DNA of 64,000 bases, taken from positions 62,001-126,000 of the forward strand of contig CACZBS010000024.1 in the NCBI GenBank assembly GCA_902779455.1, in the 5' to 3' direction. The notes beneath the pieces were generated by a model. The model was not told where the DNA came from. It saw nothing but the letters and a program-made list of their open reading frames with translations, and ran no database searches. This DNA is from an uncultured Prevotellaceae bacterium (GTDB lineage: Bacteria > Bacteroidota > Bacteroidia > Bacteroidales > Bacteroidaceae). Numbering within the stretch: position 1 is the first letter of the stretch; every line of letters begins with the position of its first letter. The position numbers and the translations under genes were made by a program. Below, piece by piece: positions 14,209 to 22,472 of this stretch.

Positions 14209-15063
14209 ATGACCTACAACGAGTTTTGGCAGCCACTGTGCAGCATCTACGATGCGGGCGAGGCGAAGGCCATCGCACGCATGGTGATGGAGGTGGGCTA
14301 CGGCCTGACGATGACCGACATCCTCTGCGGCGGCGTCGACCGCCTCCCCCACTCCGCCCTCGAGGCCGTCCGTCGGAGGCTGGCGGAGGGCGAGCCCGTG
14401 CAGTACGTGCTGGGCGTGGCCGAGTTTGGCGGGCGCACGTTTCGCGTCAGGCCGGGCGTGCTCATCCCCCGCCCCGAGACCTTCGAGCTGTGCCAGTGGA
14501 TCATCTCAGAGCATCAGCGCGGCGACATGCTCGACATCGGCACGGGCAGCGGATGCATCGCCTGCACGCTGGCGGCGGAGCTGCCGGCGGCCCGGCTGAC
14601 GGCATGGGACATCAGCATGGAGGCCCTCAGCGTGGCCGCCGAGAACGCCCGCCGGACAGGCGTCGGCGTGACGCTCCTGAGGCAGGATGCCCTCCGTCCG
14701 CCCGCCGACCGCGAGCGCTGGGACGTCATCGTGAGCAATCCGCCCTACATCTGCCGTTCGGAGCAGTCGCTGATGGCGCCCAACGTCGTCAGCCACGAGC
14801 CCCACACGGCCCTCTTCGTGCCCGACGACGACGCGCTGCGCTTCTACGACGCCATCGCCCGCTATGCCGTCGGGGCCCTGCGGCCGGGCGGATGCCTCTA
14901 CTTCGAAATCAACCCGCTATATGCCAGCGAGTTGGAGACATTGTTAGCCAGCTACGGCCTGACCGCCATTGAGACGCGGGCCGACCAATACGGAAAGAAA
15001 AGAATGACAAAAGCATGCAAACCCAACGAGAGACGACCGAACAGCAAGCCTACCAGAAGCTGA
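14209..15063 (+). CDS. prmC: Peptide chain release factor N5-glutamine methyltransferase PrmC
   Basis: SAM-dependent methyltransferase that methylates the GGQ glutamine of release factors RF1/RF2. The 284-residue product has an N-terminal helical substrate-binding domain (MTYNEFWQPLCSIYDAGEA onward) and a Rossmann domain with the SAM-binding DIGTGSGCIACTLA motif and the catalytic NPPY signature (IVSNPPYICRSE). Start at 14209 is set by the promoter just upstream and by the N-terminal similarity; the upstream frame runs through a repeat and is not coding. The 3' end overlaps recX by 49 bp, an unusually long overlap that gives PrmC a basic tail (TKACKPNERRPNSK). First gene of the prmC-recX-comF operon. 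Confidence 0.95.
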   Translation: MTYNEFWQPLCSIYDAGEAKAIARMVMEVGYGLTMTDILCGGVDRLPHSALEAVRRRLAEGEPVQYVLGVAEFGGRTFRVRPGVLIPRPETFELCQWIISEHQRGDMLDIGTGSGCIACTLAAELPAARLTAWDISMEALSVAAENARRTGVGVTLLRQDALRPPADRERWDVIVSNPPYICRSEQSLMAPNVVSHEPHTALFVPDDDALRFYDAIARYAVGALRPGGCLYFEINPLYASELETLLASYGLTAIETRADQYGKKRMTKACKPNERRPNSKPTRS

Positions 15064-15503
15064 CCGCCCTCTGCGCCCGCAGCGAGCACTGCCAGCACGA
15101 GATGCTGGAGAAGATGCGCCAGTGGGGCGTCGACGAGGAGGCGCAAGCGCGCGTGATGGCGCGCCTCGTCAGCGAGAAATATGTCGACGACGAGCGCTAT
15201 GCGCAGGCCTTCGTGCGCGACAAGGTCACCTATAACAAATGGGGCCGGCGCAAGGTGGAGCAGGCCCTCTGGATGAAGCACATCGACAGCGAGACGAGCC
15301 AGCGGGCGCTCGACGCCATCGACGACCAGACCTACGTCGGCATCCTGCGCCCGATGCTGCGCCAGAAGCGCCGCTCGACCAAGGCCTCGAGCGAATACGA
15401 GCTGACGATGAAGCTGATCAAGTTTGCGATGAGCCGCGGATTCACGATGGACATCATCCGGCAGTGCATAGACGTCGACGATGAAAGCGAGTTTCCTGAG
15501 TAA
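15015..15503 (+). CDS. recX: Regulatory protein RecX
   Basis: Modulator of RecA filament activity. The 162 residues are mostly helical and contain the RecX repeat pattern (LARSE-like ALCARSEHCQHEMLEKM, then YVDDERYAQAFVRDKVTYNKWGRRKV). Length and motif order fit the family. The start lies 49 bp inside prmC in another frame and the end overlaps comF by 23 bp, so translation of the three genes is probably coupled. It is not next to recA, as is common in this phylum. Confidence 0.9.
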   Translation: MQTQRETTEQQAYQKLTALCARSEHCQHEMLEKMRQWGVDEEAQARVMARLVSEKYVDDERYAQAFVRDKVTYNKWGRRKVEQALWMKHIDSETSQRALDAIDDQTYVGILRPMLRQKRRSTKASSEYELTMKLIKFAMSRGFTMDIIRQCIDVDDESEFPE

Positions 15504-16194
15504 GCTGCTCGACCTCATCGCGCCGCGCCAGTGCGCCCTCTGCGGCCGGCGCCTGGCCCCCACCGAGTCGGTCGTCTGCGGCCCGTGCCAGCTGGCCATG
15601 CCCGCCACGGGCTATGCCGCCCACGCCGCAGACAACCCGATGGCGCGCCTGTTCTGGGGCCAGCTGACGGTGGAGCGTGCGGCGGCCCTGATGTTCTATC
15701 ACCGCAAGACCGACGTGGCCCTCATGATCCACGACATGAAGTATCACCAGCAGCCGGGGCTGGCCCGCCGCATGGGCGCCTACGCCGCCCGCCAGTTCCA
15801 GCGCGAGGGATTCTTCGAGGGCATCGACGTGCTCGTGCCCGTCCCCCTGACCCGACGGCGCCAATGGCAGCGGGGCTACAACCAGAGCCTGGAGATCTGT
15901 CGCGGCATCGCCGAGGTGACGGGCATCCCCGTCAACAGGAAGGCCGTGCGCCGCGTCGCCTTCAGCGCCAGCCAGACGCAGATGACCATCCAGGAACGGC
16001 GCGAGAACGTGGAGGCCGTCTTCCGTCTGAGCGCCCAGGCCGACGCCCTGCGCGGCCGCCACGTGCTGCTGGTCGACGACGTCGTCACCACCGGCTCGAC
16101 CATGGCGGCCTGCGGGCGGCAGCTCTGCCAGGTGGAGGGTCTGCGCCTCAGCCTCCTGTCGCTGGCCGTGGTCCAGCCGTCGCGGCTGGCCTGA
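15481..16194 (+). CDS. comF: ComF-family phosphoribosyltransferase
   Basis: 237 residues. The N-terminus has a four-cysteine zinc ribbon (CALCGRRL and CGPC), followed by a phosphoribosyltransferase fold with the PRPP loop VLLVDDVVTTGSTM near residue 200 and the ComF motif RRRQWQRGYNQSLEI. ComF proteins support DNA uptake in naturally competent bacteria; the exact reaction is not known and the gene is widespread also in non-competent species. Overlaps recX by 23 bp. The combination with recX and, further on, yifB (comM-like) is suggestive but not proof of competence. Confidence 0.9.
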   Translation: MKASFLSKLLDLIAPRQCALCGRRLAPTESVVCGPCQLAMPATGYAAHAADNPMARLFWGQLTVERAAALMFYHRKTDVALMIHDMKYHQQPGLARRMGAYAARQFQREGFFEGIDVLVPVPLTRRRQWQRGYNQSLEICRGIAEVTGIPVNRKAVRRVAFSASQTQMTIQERRENVEAVFRLSAQADALRGRHVLLVDDVVTTGSTMAACGRQLCQVEGLRLSLLSLAVVQPSRLA

Positions 16195-16251
16195 ATCATG
16201 AATTTTTCTTAATTCTTTGGGCGGTTCGTCGGCCATGTTAATCCTTTTTAG

Positions 16252-16259
16252 TAACTTTG
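16252..16259 (+). promoter_or_regulatory. -7 element of pyrE
   Basis: TAACTTTG within the string TTTTTAGTAACTTTGCACG, 27 bp ahead of the pyrE ATG. The surrounding sequence is nearly the same as that before tRNA-Leu (TTTTTAGTACCTTTGCACC). No exact TTTG at -33. Confidence 0.6.
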
Positions 16260-16286
16260 CACGATAGATTCAACCATATTATCATC

Positions 16287-16928
16287 ATGGACAACATCAA
16301 GAAACTATTCGCATCGAAGCTGCTTGAGGTGGAGGCCGTCAAGCTGCAACCCGAAAATCCCTTCACGTGGGCCAGCGGATGGCGCTCACCCATCTACACC
16401 GACAACCGCAAGACCCTCTCGTTCCCACGGCTGCGCTCGCTGGTCAAGCTGGAGCTATGCCATCTCATACAGGAGCACTTCCCCGAGGCTGAGGCCGTGG
16501 CCGGCGTGGCCACAGGCGCCATCGCACAGGGGGCCCTCGTGGCCGACGAGCTGGGGCTGCCCTACAGCTACGTGCGCCCGAAGCCGAAGGACCACGGCAT
16601 GGGCAACCAGATCGAGGGCGAGATCAAGAAAGGGGCCAAGGTGGTGGTCGTCGAGGACCTCATCTCCACGGGTGGCAGCTCGCTGAAGGCCGTGGCCGCC
16701 CTGCGCGCCTATGGCGTCGAGGTGGTCGGCATGGTGGCCTCGTTCACCTATGGTTTCCCCGTGGCCGAGGAGGCTTTCCGCGAGGCCGGCGTTCAGCTGT
16801 TCACCCTGAGCGACTACGAGGCCGTGCTGGCCCAGGCCGCCCAGACGGGATATATCAAGGAGAGCGACATCGAGGTGCTGGCCCAGTGGCGCCAGAACCC
16901 CGCAGAATGGAGAAAGGAGGAGGCATAA
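16287..16928 (+). CDS. pyrE: Orotate phosphoribosyltransferase
   Basis: Transfers ribose-5-phosphate from PRPP to orotate, giving OMP in pyrimidine synthesis. 213 residues from the ATG at 16287. Features: TWASGWRSPIYTDNRKTLS near the N-terminus (orotate site), VAGVATGAIAQGALVADELGLP, the catalytic Lys/flexible loop YVRPKPKDHGMGNQIEGE, and the PRPP loop VVVVEDLISTGGSS. The start at 16287 rather than 16257 is chosen because the -7 promoter element ends at 16259 and the extra residues MHDRFNHIII do not resemble the family. It is followed 5 bp later by the SRPBCC gene, an apparent operon. Confidence 0.96.
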   Translation: MDNIKKLFASKLLEVEAVKLQPENPFTWASGWRSPIYTDNRKTLSFPRLRSLVKLELCHLIQEHFPEAEAVAGVATGAIAQGALVADELGLPYSYVRPKPKDHGMGNQIEGEIKKGAKVVVVEDLISTGGSSLKAVAALRAYGVEVVGMVASFTYGFPVAEEAFREAGVQLFTLSDYEAVLAQAAQTGYIKESDIEVLAQWRQNPAEWRKEEA

Positions 16929-16933
16929 GGACC

Positions 16934-17347
16934 ATGAGCAAATACGAAAGCAGCGTCAAGCAGATACCCTATTCGCAGGAGGCCGTCTATCGCCACATCA
17001 GCGACCTGAGCAACCTGGAGCGCGTGCGCGACAAGATTCCGGCTGACAAGGTCGGCGACTTCACGTTCGACCGCGACTCCGTGTCGGTCAACGCGCCCAT
17101 GGTGGGCCAGATAGCCGTCCAGATCGTGGAGCGCGAGGAGCCCAAGTGCGTCAAGTTCGGCAGCCAGCAGTCGCCCGTGCCCTTCAACGTGTGGATCCAG
17201 GTGCTGCCCGTCGACGAGCACGCATCGAAGATGAAGCTGACGGTCGACGCCGACATCCCCTTCATGCTGAAGGGCATGGTCAGCGGTCCGCTGCAGGAGG
17301 GACTGGAGAAGATTGCCGAGGCACTGTCAAAGATTCCCTATGAATAA
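16934..17347 (+). CDS. SRPBCC-fold (polyketide cyclase-like) protein downstream of pyrE
   Basis: 137 residues with a START/SRPBCC-type pattern: helix-rich start (MSKYESSVKQIPYSQEAVYRHISDLSNLERV), central beta strands, and a C-terminal amphipathic helix (GLEKIAEALSKIPYE). This fold binds hydrophobic ligands; no substrate can be given. The short spacing to pyrE and the 8-bp overlap with the next lipoprotein gene suggest one operon. The ATG at 16934 is taken as start because the conserved region begins there. Function unknown. Confidence 0.8.
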   Translation: MSKYESSVKQIPYSQEAVYRHISDLSNLERVRDKIPADKVGDFTFDRDSVSVNAPMVGQIAVQIVEREEPKCVKFGSQQSPVPFNVWIQVLPVDEHASKMKLTVDADIPFMLKGMVSGPLQEGLEKIAEALSKIPYE

Positions 17348-17933
17348 GCCATTGCTGAGGCGGCTCGGCGTCTGCCTGGCCTTCATGCTGATGACCGCCT
17401 GCGAAGCCGATACGAAGTACAACACGACGTACCCCTGCAACTTCGTGTTCTTCACCAACATCTATCCCACGAGCGCACTCACCAGGGCTGTCAGCAACCC
17501 TGGCGAGTTCTGCATCGTGGAGCCGAAGACGGAACAGGGCGTCGTCCACCTCAAGCTGCGCCCCAACCACGGCACGTGGGCACAGAGCGACATCGACCTC
17601 CCCATGCGCACCGCCATCGGCAACGAGCGCCTCTCCTACGCCAGCATGGGCGCCGCGCGAGGCCTCATCATCGGCCACAGCAACTTCTTCGGGCTGAAGG
17701 CCTACGACCTGCAGTGCCCCAACTGTCTCGACGAGCTGGGCGCCCCGCGCTCGCCCCTGCAGTGGACTGACGACGGGCGCTATCTGGAGTGCGCCCGCTG
17801 CCATCGCGTCTACAATCAGGACAACGACGACGGCACCATCGTCAGCAACGGCAAAAAAGGCGACCGCCTGCTCATCCAATACCGCGGCGTCAGCTACAGC
17901 GCCACCGACGGCCGCCTCTACGTCCACAACTGA
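17340..17933 (+). CDS. Putative lipoprotein with two CxxC pairs
   Basis: 197 residues from the ATG at 17340, with a type II signal peptide (FMLMTAC, lipobox Cys near residue 20). The C-terminal half carries CPNC and CARC about 35 residues apart, followed by YNQDNDDG and a beta-rich end. This looks like a zinc-ribbon or Rieske-like small metal site, but the His residues of a Rieske cluster are not in the expected places (only CHRVY after the second pair). Overlaps the SRPBCC gene by 8 bp. Function unrecognised; anchored in a membrane facing the periplasm or surface by inference. Confidence 0.7.
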   Translation: MNKPLLRRLGVCLAFMLMTACEADTKYNTTYPCNFVFFTNIYPTSALTRAVSNPGEFCIVEPKTEQGVVHLKLRPNHGTWAQSDIDLPMRTAIGNERLSYASMGAARGLIIGHSNFFGLKAYDLQCPNCLDELGAPRSPLQWTDDGRYLECARCHRVYNQDNDDGTIVSNGKKGDRLLIQYRGVSYSATDGRLYVHN

Positions 17934-18024
17934 AAAGCGATTGCCGGCCGCCCACTTTTGTTAAAAATTATAAACTATCGACAATAAAACACGATAGTTC
18001 ATCTGCGAAGTACAAACTTTTTAG

Positions 18025-18032
18025 TACCTTTG
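18025..18032 (+). promoter_or_regulatory. -7 element of the tRNA-Leu gene
   Basis: TACCTTTG, 26 bp before the first base of the mature tRNA, in a context nearly identical to the pyrE -7 region. Confidence 0.6.
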
Positions 18033-18058
18033 CACCGCTTTTTTATTTAGGACAACCA

Positions 18059-18143
18059 GCCTCGATGGTGGAATGGTAGACACGAGGGACTTAAAATCCC
18101 TTGACCAGGAATGGTTGTGCGGGTTCGAGTCCCGCTCGAGGCA
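18059..18143 (+). tRNA. tRNA-Leu (anticodon UAA)
   Basis: 85-nt tRNA with the long variable arm typical of class II tRNAs. Acceptor arms GCCTCGA (18059-18065) and TCGAGGC (18136-18142) pair perfectly, with discriminator A at 18143. The anticodon stem-loop GAGGGACTTAAAATCCCTT has TAA in the loop, and the T arm has GGGTTCGAGTCCC. No CCA is encoded; it must be added after transcription. Confidence 0.97.
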
Positions 18144-18182
18144 CTTGACTATCAAAATTAAAAACATTTTTTCAATAACGTT

Positions 18183-19856
18183 ATGAAAACAAAACAGATT
18201 CTCTTGATGTCGGCTGCAGCTATCGCACTGACATCGTGCTCGGGAAAGCTGGGTGCTCTCTCGGCAGACAACTTTACCGTCAATCCTAATCCGCTGGAGA
18301 CTCAGGTGGGCGAGGTGCCCGCTACGATCAACGGTGTGTTCCCCGAAAAGTATATGAAGAAGAAGGCCGTCGTCACCGTCACGCCGGAGCTCCGCTTCAA
18401 CGGACAGGCCGTCAAGGGCCAGAGCGCCACGTTCCAGGGCGAGAAGGTGCAGGGCAACGACCAGACCATCTCCTACAAGGTGGGCGGCCGCTACGCCATG
18501 AAGACCAACTTCAAGTATGTGCCCGAGATGCAGCAGAGCGACCTCTACCTGACCTTCGACGCCAAGGTTGGCAAGAAGCAGGTCAGCGTGCCTGAGGTGA
18601 AGGTGGCTACGGGTGTCGTCGCTACGAGCGAGCTCTACAAGCGCACCCTGACCAGCGCCCAGGCCGCCCAGGCTCAGGACGCCTTCCAGCGCATCATCAA
18701 CAACAAGCAGGAGGCCAACGTGAAGTTCCTCATCGGCCAGGCCAACCTGCGCAAGAGCGAGCTGCAGAACAACTCGGTGCAGGAGTTCGTCCGTCTGCTC
18801 GGCGAGATTGCCAAGGACCAGGAAGGTCTGAAGCTCGACAACATCGAGGTGTCGGCTTATGCATCGCCTGATGGCGGCTACGACATCAACGAGCGTCTGG
18901 CCGGCAAACGTCAGGACGTCGCTGCGGACTACGTGAAGAAGGAGCTGAAGAAGGCTAAGGTCGACACCAACCTCGACACCAAGTACACCGCCGAGGACTG
19001 GGAGGGATTCCAGGAGCTCGTCGCCGCTTCTGACATCCAGGACAAGGACGTCATCCTGCGCGTGCTCTCCATGTATCAGGATCCCGAGGAGCGTGAGGCT
19101 CAGATCAAGAGCATCTCGAGCGCCTTCCGTGAGCTGGCCGACGGCATCCTGCCCCAGCTGCGCCGTTCGCGCATGACGATCAACTATGAGATCGTCGGCC
19201 GCGACGACAACCAAATCAAGGAGCAGCTCAATAGCGATGCCAAGCAGCTCAGCGTCGAGGAACTCCTCTACGCCGGCAACCTCTATGGCAACGACCTGAA
19301 CAACGCCGAGAAGGCTTATAAGAAGGCTGTCGAGATCTATCCCAACGACGCCCGCGCCTACAACAACATCGCCATGATCGAGTATGCCAAGGGCAACTAC
19401 GACGAGGCTATGAACTGGCTGAAGAAGGCCGCCAACGTGAAGAACCTGCCTGAGACCAACGCCAACCTCGGCCTGCTCTCGCTGCTCCAGGGCGACACCC
19501 AGACGGCTGAGAACTACATCGCCAAAGCCAACGGCGCCAACGGCCTGCAGGAGGTGCTCGGCAACCTGCACCTCGCTCAGGGCAAGTTCGCCCAGGCTGA
19601 GCAGGACTTCGGCAAGATGGCTACCAACTCGGCTGCCCTCGCACAGCTGCTCAACAACAACTATCAGGCTGCTGCACAGACGCTGAAGAACGTCAAGAAC
19701 GCTGACGGCGTCACCGACTACCTGATGGCCATCGTCAACGCCCGCCAGGGCAACAACAGCGCTGCTGCCCAGGCCCTGAAGGCTGCCGTGGCTAAGGATC
19801 CCTCGCTGGCAGAATATGCTGCCAAGGACCTTGAGCTCCTGAACGTCAGCAAGTAA
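18183..19856 (+). CDS. TPR-containing lipoprotein with OmpA-like region
   Basis: 557 residues with a lipoprotein signal (AAAIALTSCSG, lipobox Cys near residue 19). Residues about 30-150 are beta-rich. The centre (LDNIEVSAYASPDGGYDINERLAGKRQDVAADYV) has the look of an OmpA-type peptidoglycan-binding segment. From about residue 360 there are tetratricopeptide repeats (AEKAYKKAVEIYPNDARAYNNIAMIEYAKGNYDEAMNWLKKAA and following). This architecture suggests an envelope-anchored scaffold in the periplasm tied to peptidoglycan. It begins 39 bp after tRNA-Leu and is followed 8 bp later by the thioredoxin-fold lipoprotein, so they may be co-transcribed. No specific family name can be given. Confidence 0.75.
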   Translation: MKTKQILLMSAAAIALTSCSGKLGALSADNFTVNPNPLETQVGEVPATINGVFPEKYMKKKAVVTVTPELRFNGQAVKGQSATFQGEKVQGNDQTISYKVGGRYAMKTNFKYVPEMQQSDLYLTFDAKVGKKQVSVPEVKVATGVVATSELYKRTLTSAQAAQAQDAFQRIINNKQEANVKFLIGQANLRKSELQNNSVQEFVRLLGEIAKDQEGLKLDNIEVSAYASPDGGYDINERLAGKRQDVAADYVKKELKKAKVDTNLDTKYTAEDWEGFQELVAASDIQDKDVILRVLSMYQDPEEREAQIKSISSAFRELADGILPQLRRSRMTINYEIVGRDDNQIKEQLNSDAKQLSVEELLYAGNLYGNDLNNAEKAYKKAVEIYPNDARAYNNIAMIEYAKGNYDEAMNWLKKAANVKNLPETNANLGLLSLLQGDTQTAENYIAKANGANGLQEVLGNLHLAQGKFAQAEQDFGKMATNSAALAQLLNNNYQAAAQTLKNVKNADGVTDYLMAIVNARQGNNSAAAQALKAAVAKDPSLAEYAAKDLELLNVSK

Positions 19857-19864
19857 GCCTCTGA

Positions 19865-20860
19865 ATGAACAAGCTATTAGGCTACATAACGCTCGCCCTG
19901 ATTCTGGTCTCGTGTGGCAACTCCGGCGGTCAATTCCGGCTGGAGGGTCGCTTCAAGAACTTGAATCAGGGCGAGTTCTATCTCTATAACTTCGACGAAG
20001 GCACCGTCGACACCATCATGGCGAAGGACGGCCGCTTCACGTATGCCAGCATGGTTCGCGACACGGTCATCTACTCGCTCCTCTTCCCGAATTTCTCAGA
20101 GGTGCCCATTTTTGCCACACCGGGCGCCAAGGTGGAAATCAATGGCGACGTCTCGCATCTGAAAGAGACCGAGATCAGCGGCACGAAGGACAACGAGTTG
20201 ATGACCTCCTTCCGCCTGCGCACCAGCGACATGATGCCGCCCGAGGTGGTCAGCGAGGCCGAGCGGCTGATACTCGAAAAGCCGGCTTCGCCAGTCGCCG
20301 TCTATCTGCTGCGACGCTATTTCCTCATGTCGGGGACAACCGACTACGCGAAGTCGTTCGAGCTGTGTGACTCGCTACTGAAAGCCCAGCCAACCAACAT
20401 CCCCCTGGTGCGCATCCACCAGCAGCTGAGAAGCCTGCGCCACCAGCGCAGCAGCGGCCGTCTGCCACAATTCAAGGCCGTCAGCACCAAGGGCGACACC
20501 ATCACGAACCGACAGCTCAACGCGACGGTCAACGTCGTCTACCTGTGGGCTTCGTGGGACTATGACTCCCAAAACACCCTCCGGCAGATCCGGCAGCTGC
20601 AGAAGGACAACCGCAACAAGCTGTCGGTCGTCACCATCTGCGTCGACGCCACACCCGCCGAAGGCCGCTCGACGCTCGAGCGCGACAGCATCACATGGCC
20701 CAACATCTGCGACGGCGAGCTATGGCAGTCGCCCCTGCTGGCCAAGTTCGGCATGACGACCGTCGGCGACAACATCGTCACCGACAAGAGCGGCAACATC
20801 GTCGGCCGGAACCTGTCGGGCCAGGATCTTCGCGCCAAGATTGAAGACCTCCTAAAATAA
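19865..20860 (+). CDS. Thioredoxin-fold lipoprotein (DUF4369/TlpA-like) lacking CxxC
   Basis: 331 residues. Signal peptide with lipobox (LILVSCGN). The N-terminal half (FRLEGRFKNLNQGEFYLYNFDEGTVDTI...GRFTY) resembles DUF4369; the C-terminal half is a TlpA/AhpC-like thioredoxin fold. Where the redox-active CxxC should lie, the sequence reads YLWASWDYDSQNTL, with no cysteines, so it cannot act as a thiol oxidoreductase of the usual kind. A second landmark, VTICVDAT, has a single Cys. Likely periplasmic and structural or binding in function. Directly upstream of yifB (12 bp). Confidence 0.75.
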   Translation: MNKLLGYITLALILVSCGNSGGQFRLEGRFKNLNQGEFYLYNFDEGTVDTIMAKDGRFTYASMVRDTVIYSLLFPNFSEVPIFATPGAKVEINGDVSHLKETEISGTKDNELMTSFRLRTSDMMPPEVVSEAERLILEKPASPVAVYLLRRYFLMSGTTDYAKSFELCDSLLKAQPTNIPLVRIHQQLRSLRHQRSSGRLPQFKAVSTKGDTITNRQLNATVNVVYLWASWDYDSQNTLRQIRQLQKDNRNKLSVVTICVDATPAEGRSTLERDSITWPNICDGELWQSPLLAKFGMTTVGDNIVTDKSGNIVGRNLSGQDLRAKIEDLLK

Positions 20861-20872
20861 ATCAGCAAGCTT

Positions 20873-22441
20873 ATGTTGGTAAAGACCTATTGCGCTGCTG
20901 TCATGGGTCTCGAAGCTACGACCGTGACAGTCGAAGTGAGCATTGCTCACGGCACGAACCTGCACATGTCGGGACTGGCTGACACAGCCGTCCGCGAGAG
21001 CATCGACCGCATCCGTGCGGCTTTCAGCAACACAGGATTCCGATTCCCGTCGGCCGACATCACGATCAACATGGCGCCGGCCGACATCCGCAAGGAGGGC
21101 AGCAGCTACGACCTGCCGCTCGCCATGGCCATCCTGGCTGCCAGCGAGATGGTGAACACGGATATGCTCGACGGCTACATGCTCGTCGGCGAGATAGGTC
21201 TCGACGGACGCCTGCAGCCCATACGCGGTGCGCTGCCCATCGCCATCAAAGCCCGTGCCGACAAGTTCAAGGGGCTCATCGTCCCCATCCAGAACGTCCG
21301 CGAGGCCGCCGTGGTCAACAACCTGAAGGTCTATGGCATGGAGTCAATCGTCGACGTAGTCAGATTCCTCAATGGAAATCCTTTCGAAGCGACCTTCGTC
21401 GACACACGGCGCGAATTCTATGAACAGCAAAGCCACTACGACTTCGACTTCTCCGACGTGCGCGGTCAGGAGAACGTCAAGCGCGCCCTCGAGGTGGCGG
21501 CCGCGGGCGGGCATAACCTCATCATGATCGGTCCGCCGGGCAGCGGTAAGTCGATGATGGCCAAGCGGTTGCCCAGCATCCTGCCCCCGCTGTCGCTCAG
21601 CGAGAGCCTCGAGACTACGCAGATCCACTCCGTCGCCGGCAAGCTCTCGCGCGACACCAGCCTCATCTCGCAACGCCCCTTCCGCTCGCCCCACCACACC
21701 ATCTCGCAGGTGGCCCTCGTCGGCGGCGGTGCCAATCCCCAGCCCGGCGAAATCTCGCTGGCCCACAACGGCGTGCTCTTCTGCGACGAGCTGCCCGAGT
21801 TCAACCGCTCCGTCCTCGAAGTGCTCCGACAGCCCCTGGAGGACCGCCGCATTACCATCAGCCGCGCCAAGTACTCCATCGACTATCCCGCATCCTTCAT
21901 GTTCGTCGCCTCGATGAACCCCTGCCCCTGCGGCTACTACGGCGACCCGACGCACCACTGCGTCTGCACCCCCGGCCAGATTCAGCGCTACATGAACAAA
22001 ATCAGCGGTCCCCTGCTCGACCGCATCGACATCCACTGCGAGATCCAGGCCGTCCCCTTCGCCCAGCTCTCGCAGATGCAGCCGGGTGAGCCGTCGGCCG
22101 TCATCCGCGAGCGGGTCATCAAAGCCCGCCAGATCCAGACCGAGCGCTTCAGTCACCTGCCCCTCGGGGGAGGCCGGGAAGGGGGCCGTATCCACTGCAA
22201 CGCCCAGATGACCGAGCGCATGCTCCACGAGTTTGCCGAGCCCGACGCCGCCTCGCTCGACATGCTCCGCATGGCCATGGAGCGTCTGAAGCTCTCCGCC
22301 CGTGCCTACAGCCGTATTCTGAAGGTGGCCCGCACCATTGCCGACCTCGCTGGCAGCGAGAAGGTAGAGTCCATGCACATCGCCGAGGCCATCGGCTACC
22401 GTAACCTTGATAGAGGCGACTGGGCAGAGAGAGGGATATAA
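20873..22441 (+). CDS. YifB/ComM-family Mg-chelatase-like AAA+ ATPase
   Basis: 522-residue YifB/ComM-type protein; in competent bacteria ComM is a hexameric helicase that aids branch migration during integration of transformed DNA. N-terminal Lon-protease-like domain (about 1-180), then the AAA+ core with Walker A GPPGSGKS (about 220-227), Walker B FCDELPEF, and a zinc-binding Cys set (NPCPCGYYGDPTHHCVC). The C-terminal Mg-chelatase domain ends in WAERGI. Residues about 430-438 (PLGGGREGG) come from a GC-rich dispersed repeat inserted in frame. The last 162 bp (22280-22441) are repeated after the rhuM gene with 16 silent differences, so the present 3' end may have arrived with rhuM. Confidence 0.9.
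   Translation: MLVKTYCAAVMGLEATTVTVEVSIAHGTNLHMSGLADTAVRESIDRIRAAFSNTGFRFPSADITINMAPADIRKEGSSYDLPLAMAILAASEMVNTDMLDGYMLVGEIGLDGRLQPIRGALPIAIKARADKFKGLIVPIQNVREAAVVNNLKVYGMESIVDVVRFLNGNPFEATFVDTRREFYEQQSHYDFDFSDVRGQENVKRALEVAAAGGHNLIMIGPPGSGKSMMAKRLPSILPPLSLSESLETTQIHSVAGKLSRDTSLISQRPFRSPHHTISQVALVGGGANPQPGEISLAHNGVLFCDELPEFNRSVLEVLRQPLEDRRITISRAKYSIDYPASFMFVASMNPCPCGYYGDPTHHCVCTPGQIQRYMNKISGPLLDRIDIHCEIQAVPFAQLSQMQPGEPSAVIRERVIKARQIQTERFSHLPLGGGREGGRIHCNAQMTERMLHEFAEPDAASLDMLRMAMERLKLSARAYSRILKVARTIADLAGSEKVESMHIAEAIGYRNLDRGDWAERGI
22160..22186. repeat. GC-rich palindromic repeat inserted in frame within yifB
   Basis: CCCCTCGGGGGAGGCCGGGA followed by AGGGGGC. Its reverse complement matches the intergenic repeats at 29297-29332 and 29394-29431 (GCCCC..CCCGGCCT.CCCC.GA.GGGG pattern). 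It encodes PLGGGREGG at a place where the protein family usually continues directly to IHCNAQM. Confidence 0.65.
22280..22441 (+). repeat. yifB tail repeat, copy 1 (functional 3' end)
   Basis: 162 bp encoding the last 53 residues and stop of YifB. The second copy is at 23524-23685. The first 35 bp are identical; the rest differs at 16 positions in 15 codons, all synonymous. This copy uses AGA, GAT and CTT where the other uses CGC/CGA, GAC and CTC, that is, it is less like the GC-rich host. Confidence 0.95.
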
Positions 22442-22472
22442 TGTAGTACTGAAAGTGAAAATATAATAATGT

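Noticed and set aside
18021-19571. 516-codon open frame on the minus strand opposite the TPR lipoprotein gene
   Set aside because: A shadow of codon bias in GC-rich DNA; amino acid composition is implausible, no signal or domain, and the plus-strand product has clear domains. Similar long shadows at 6118-7914 and 62047-63891 were dropped for the same reason.
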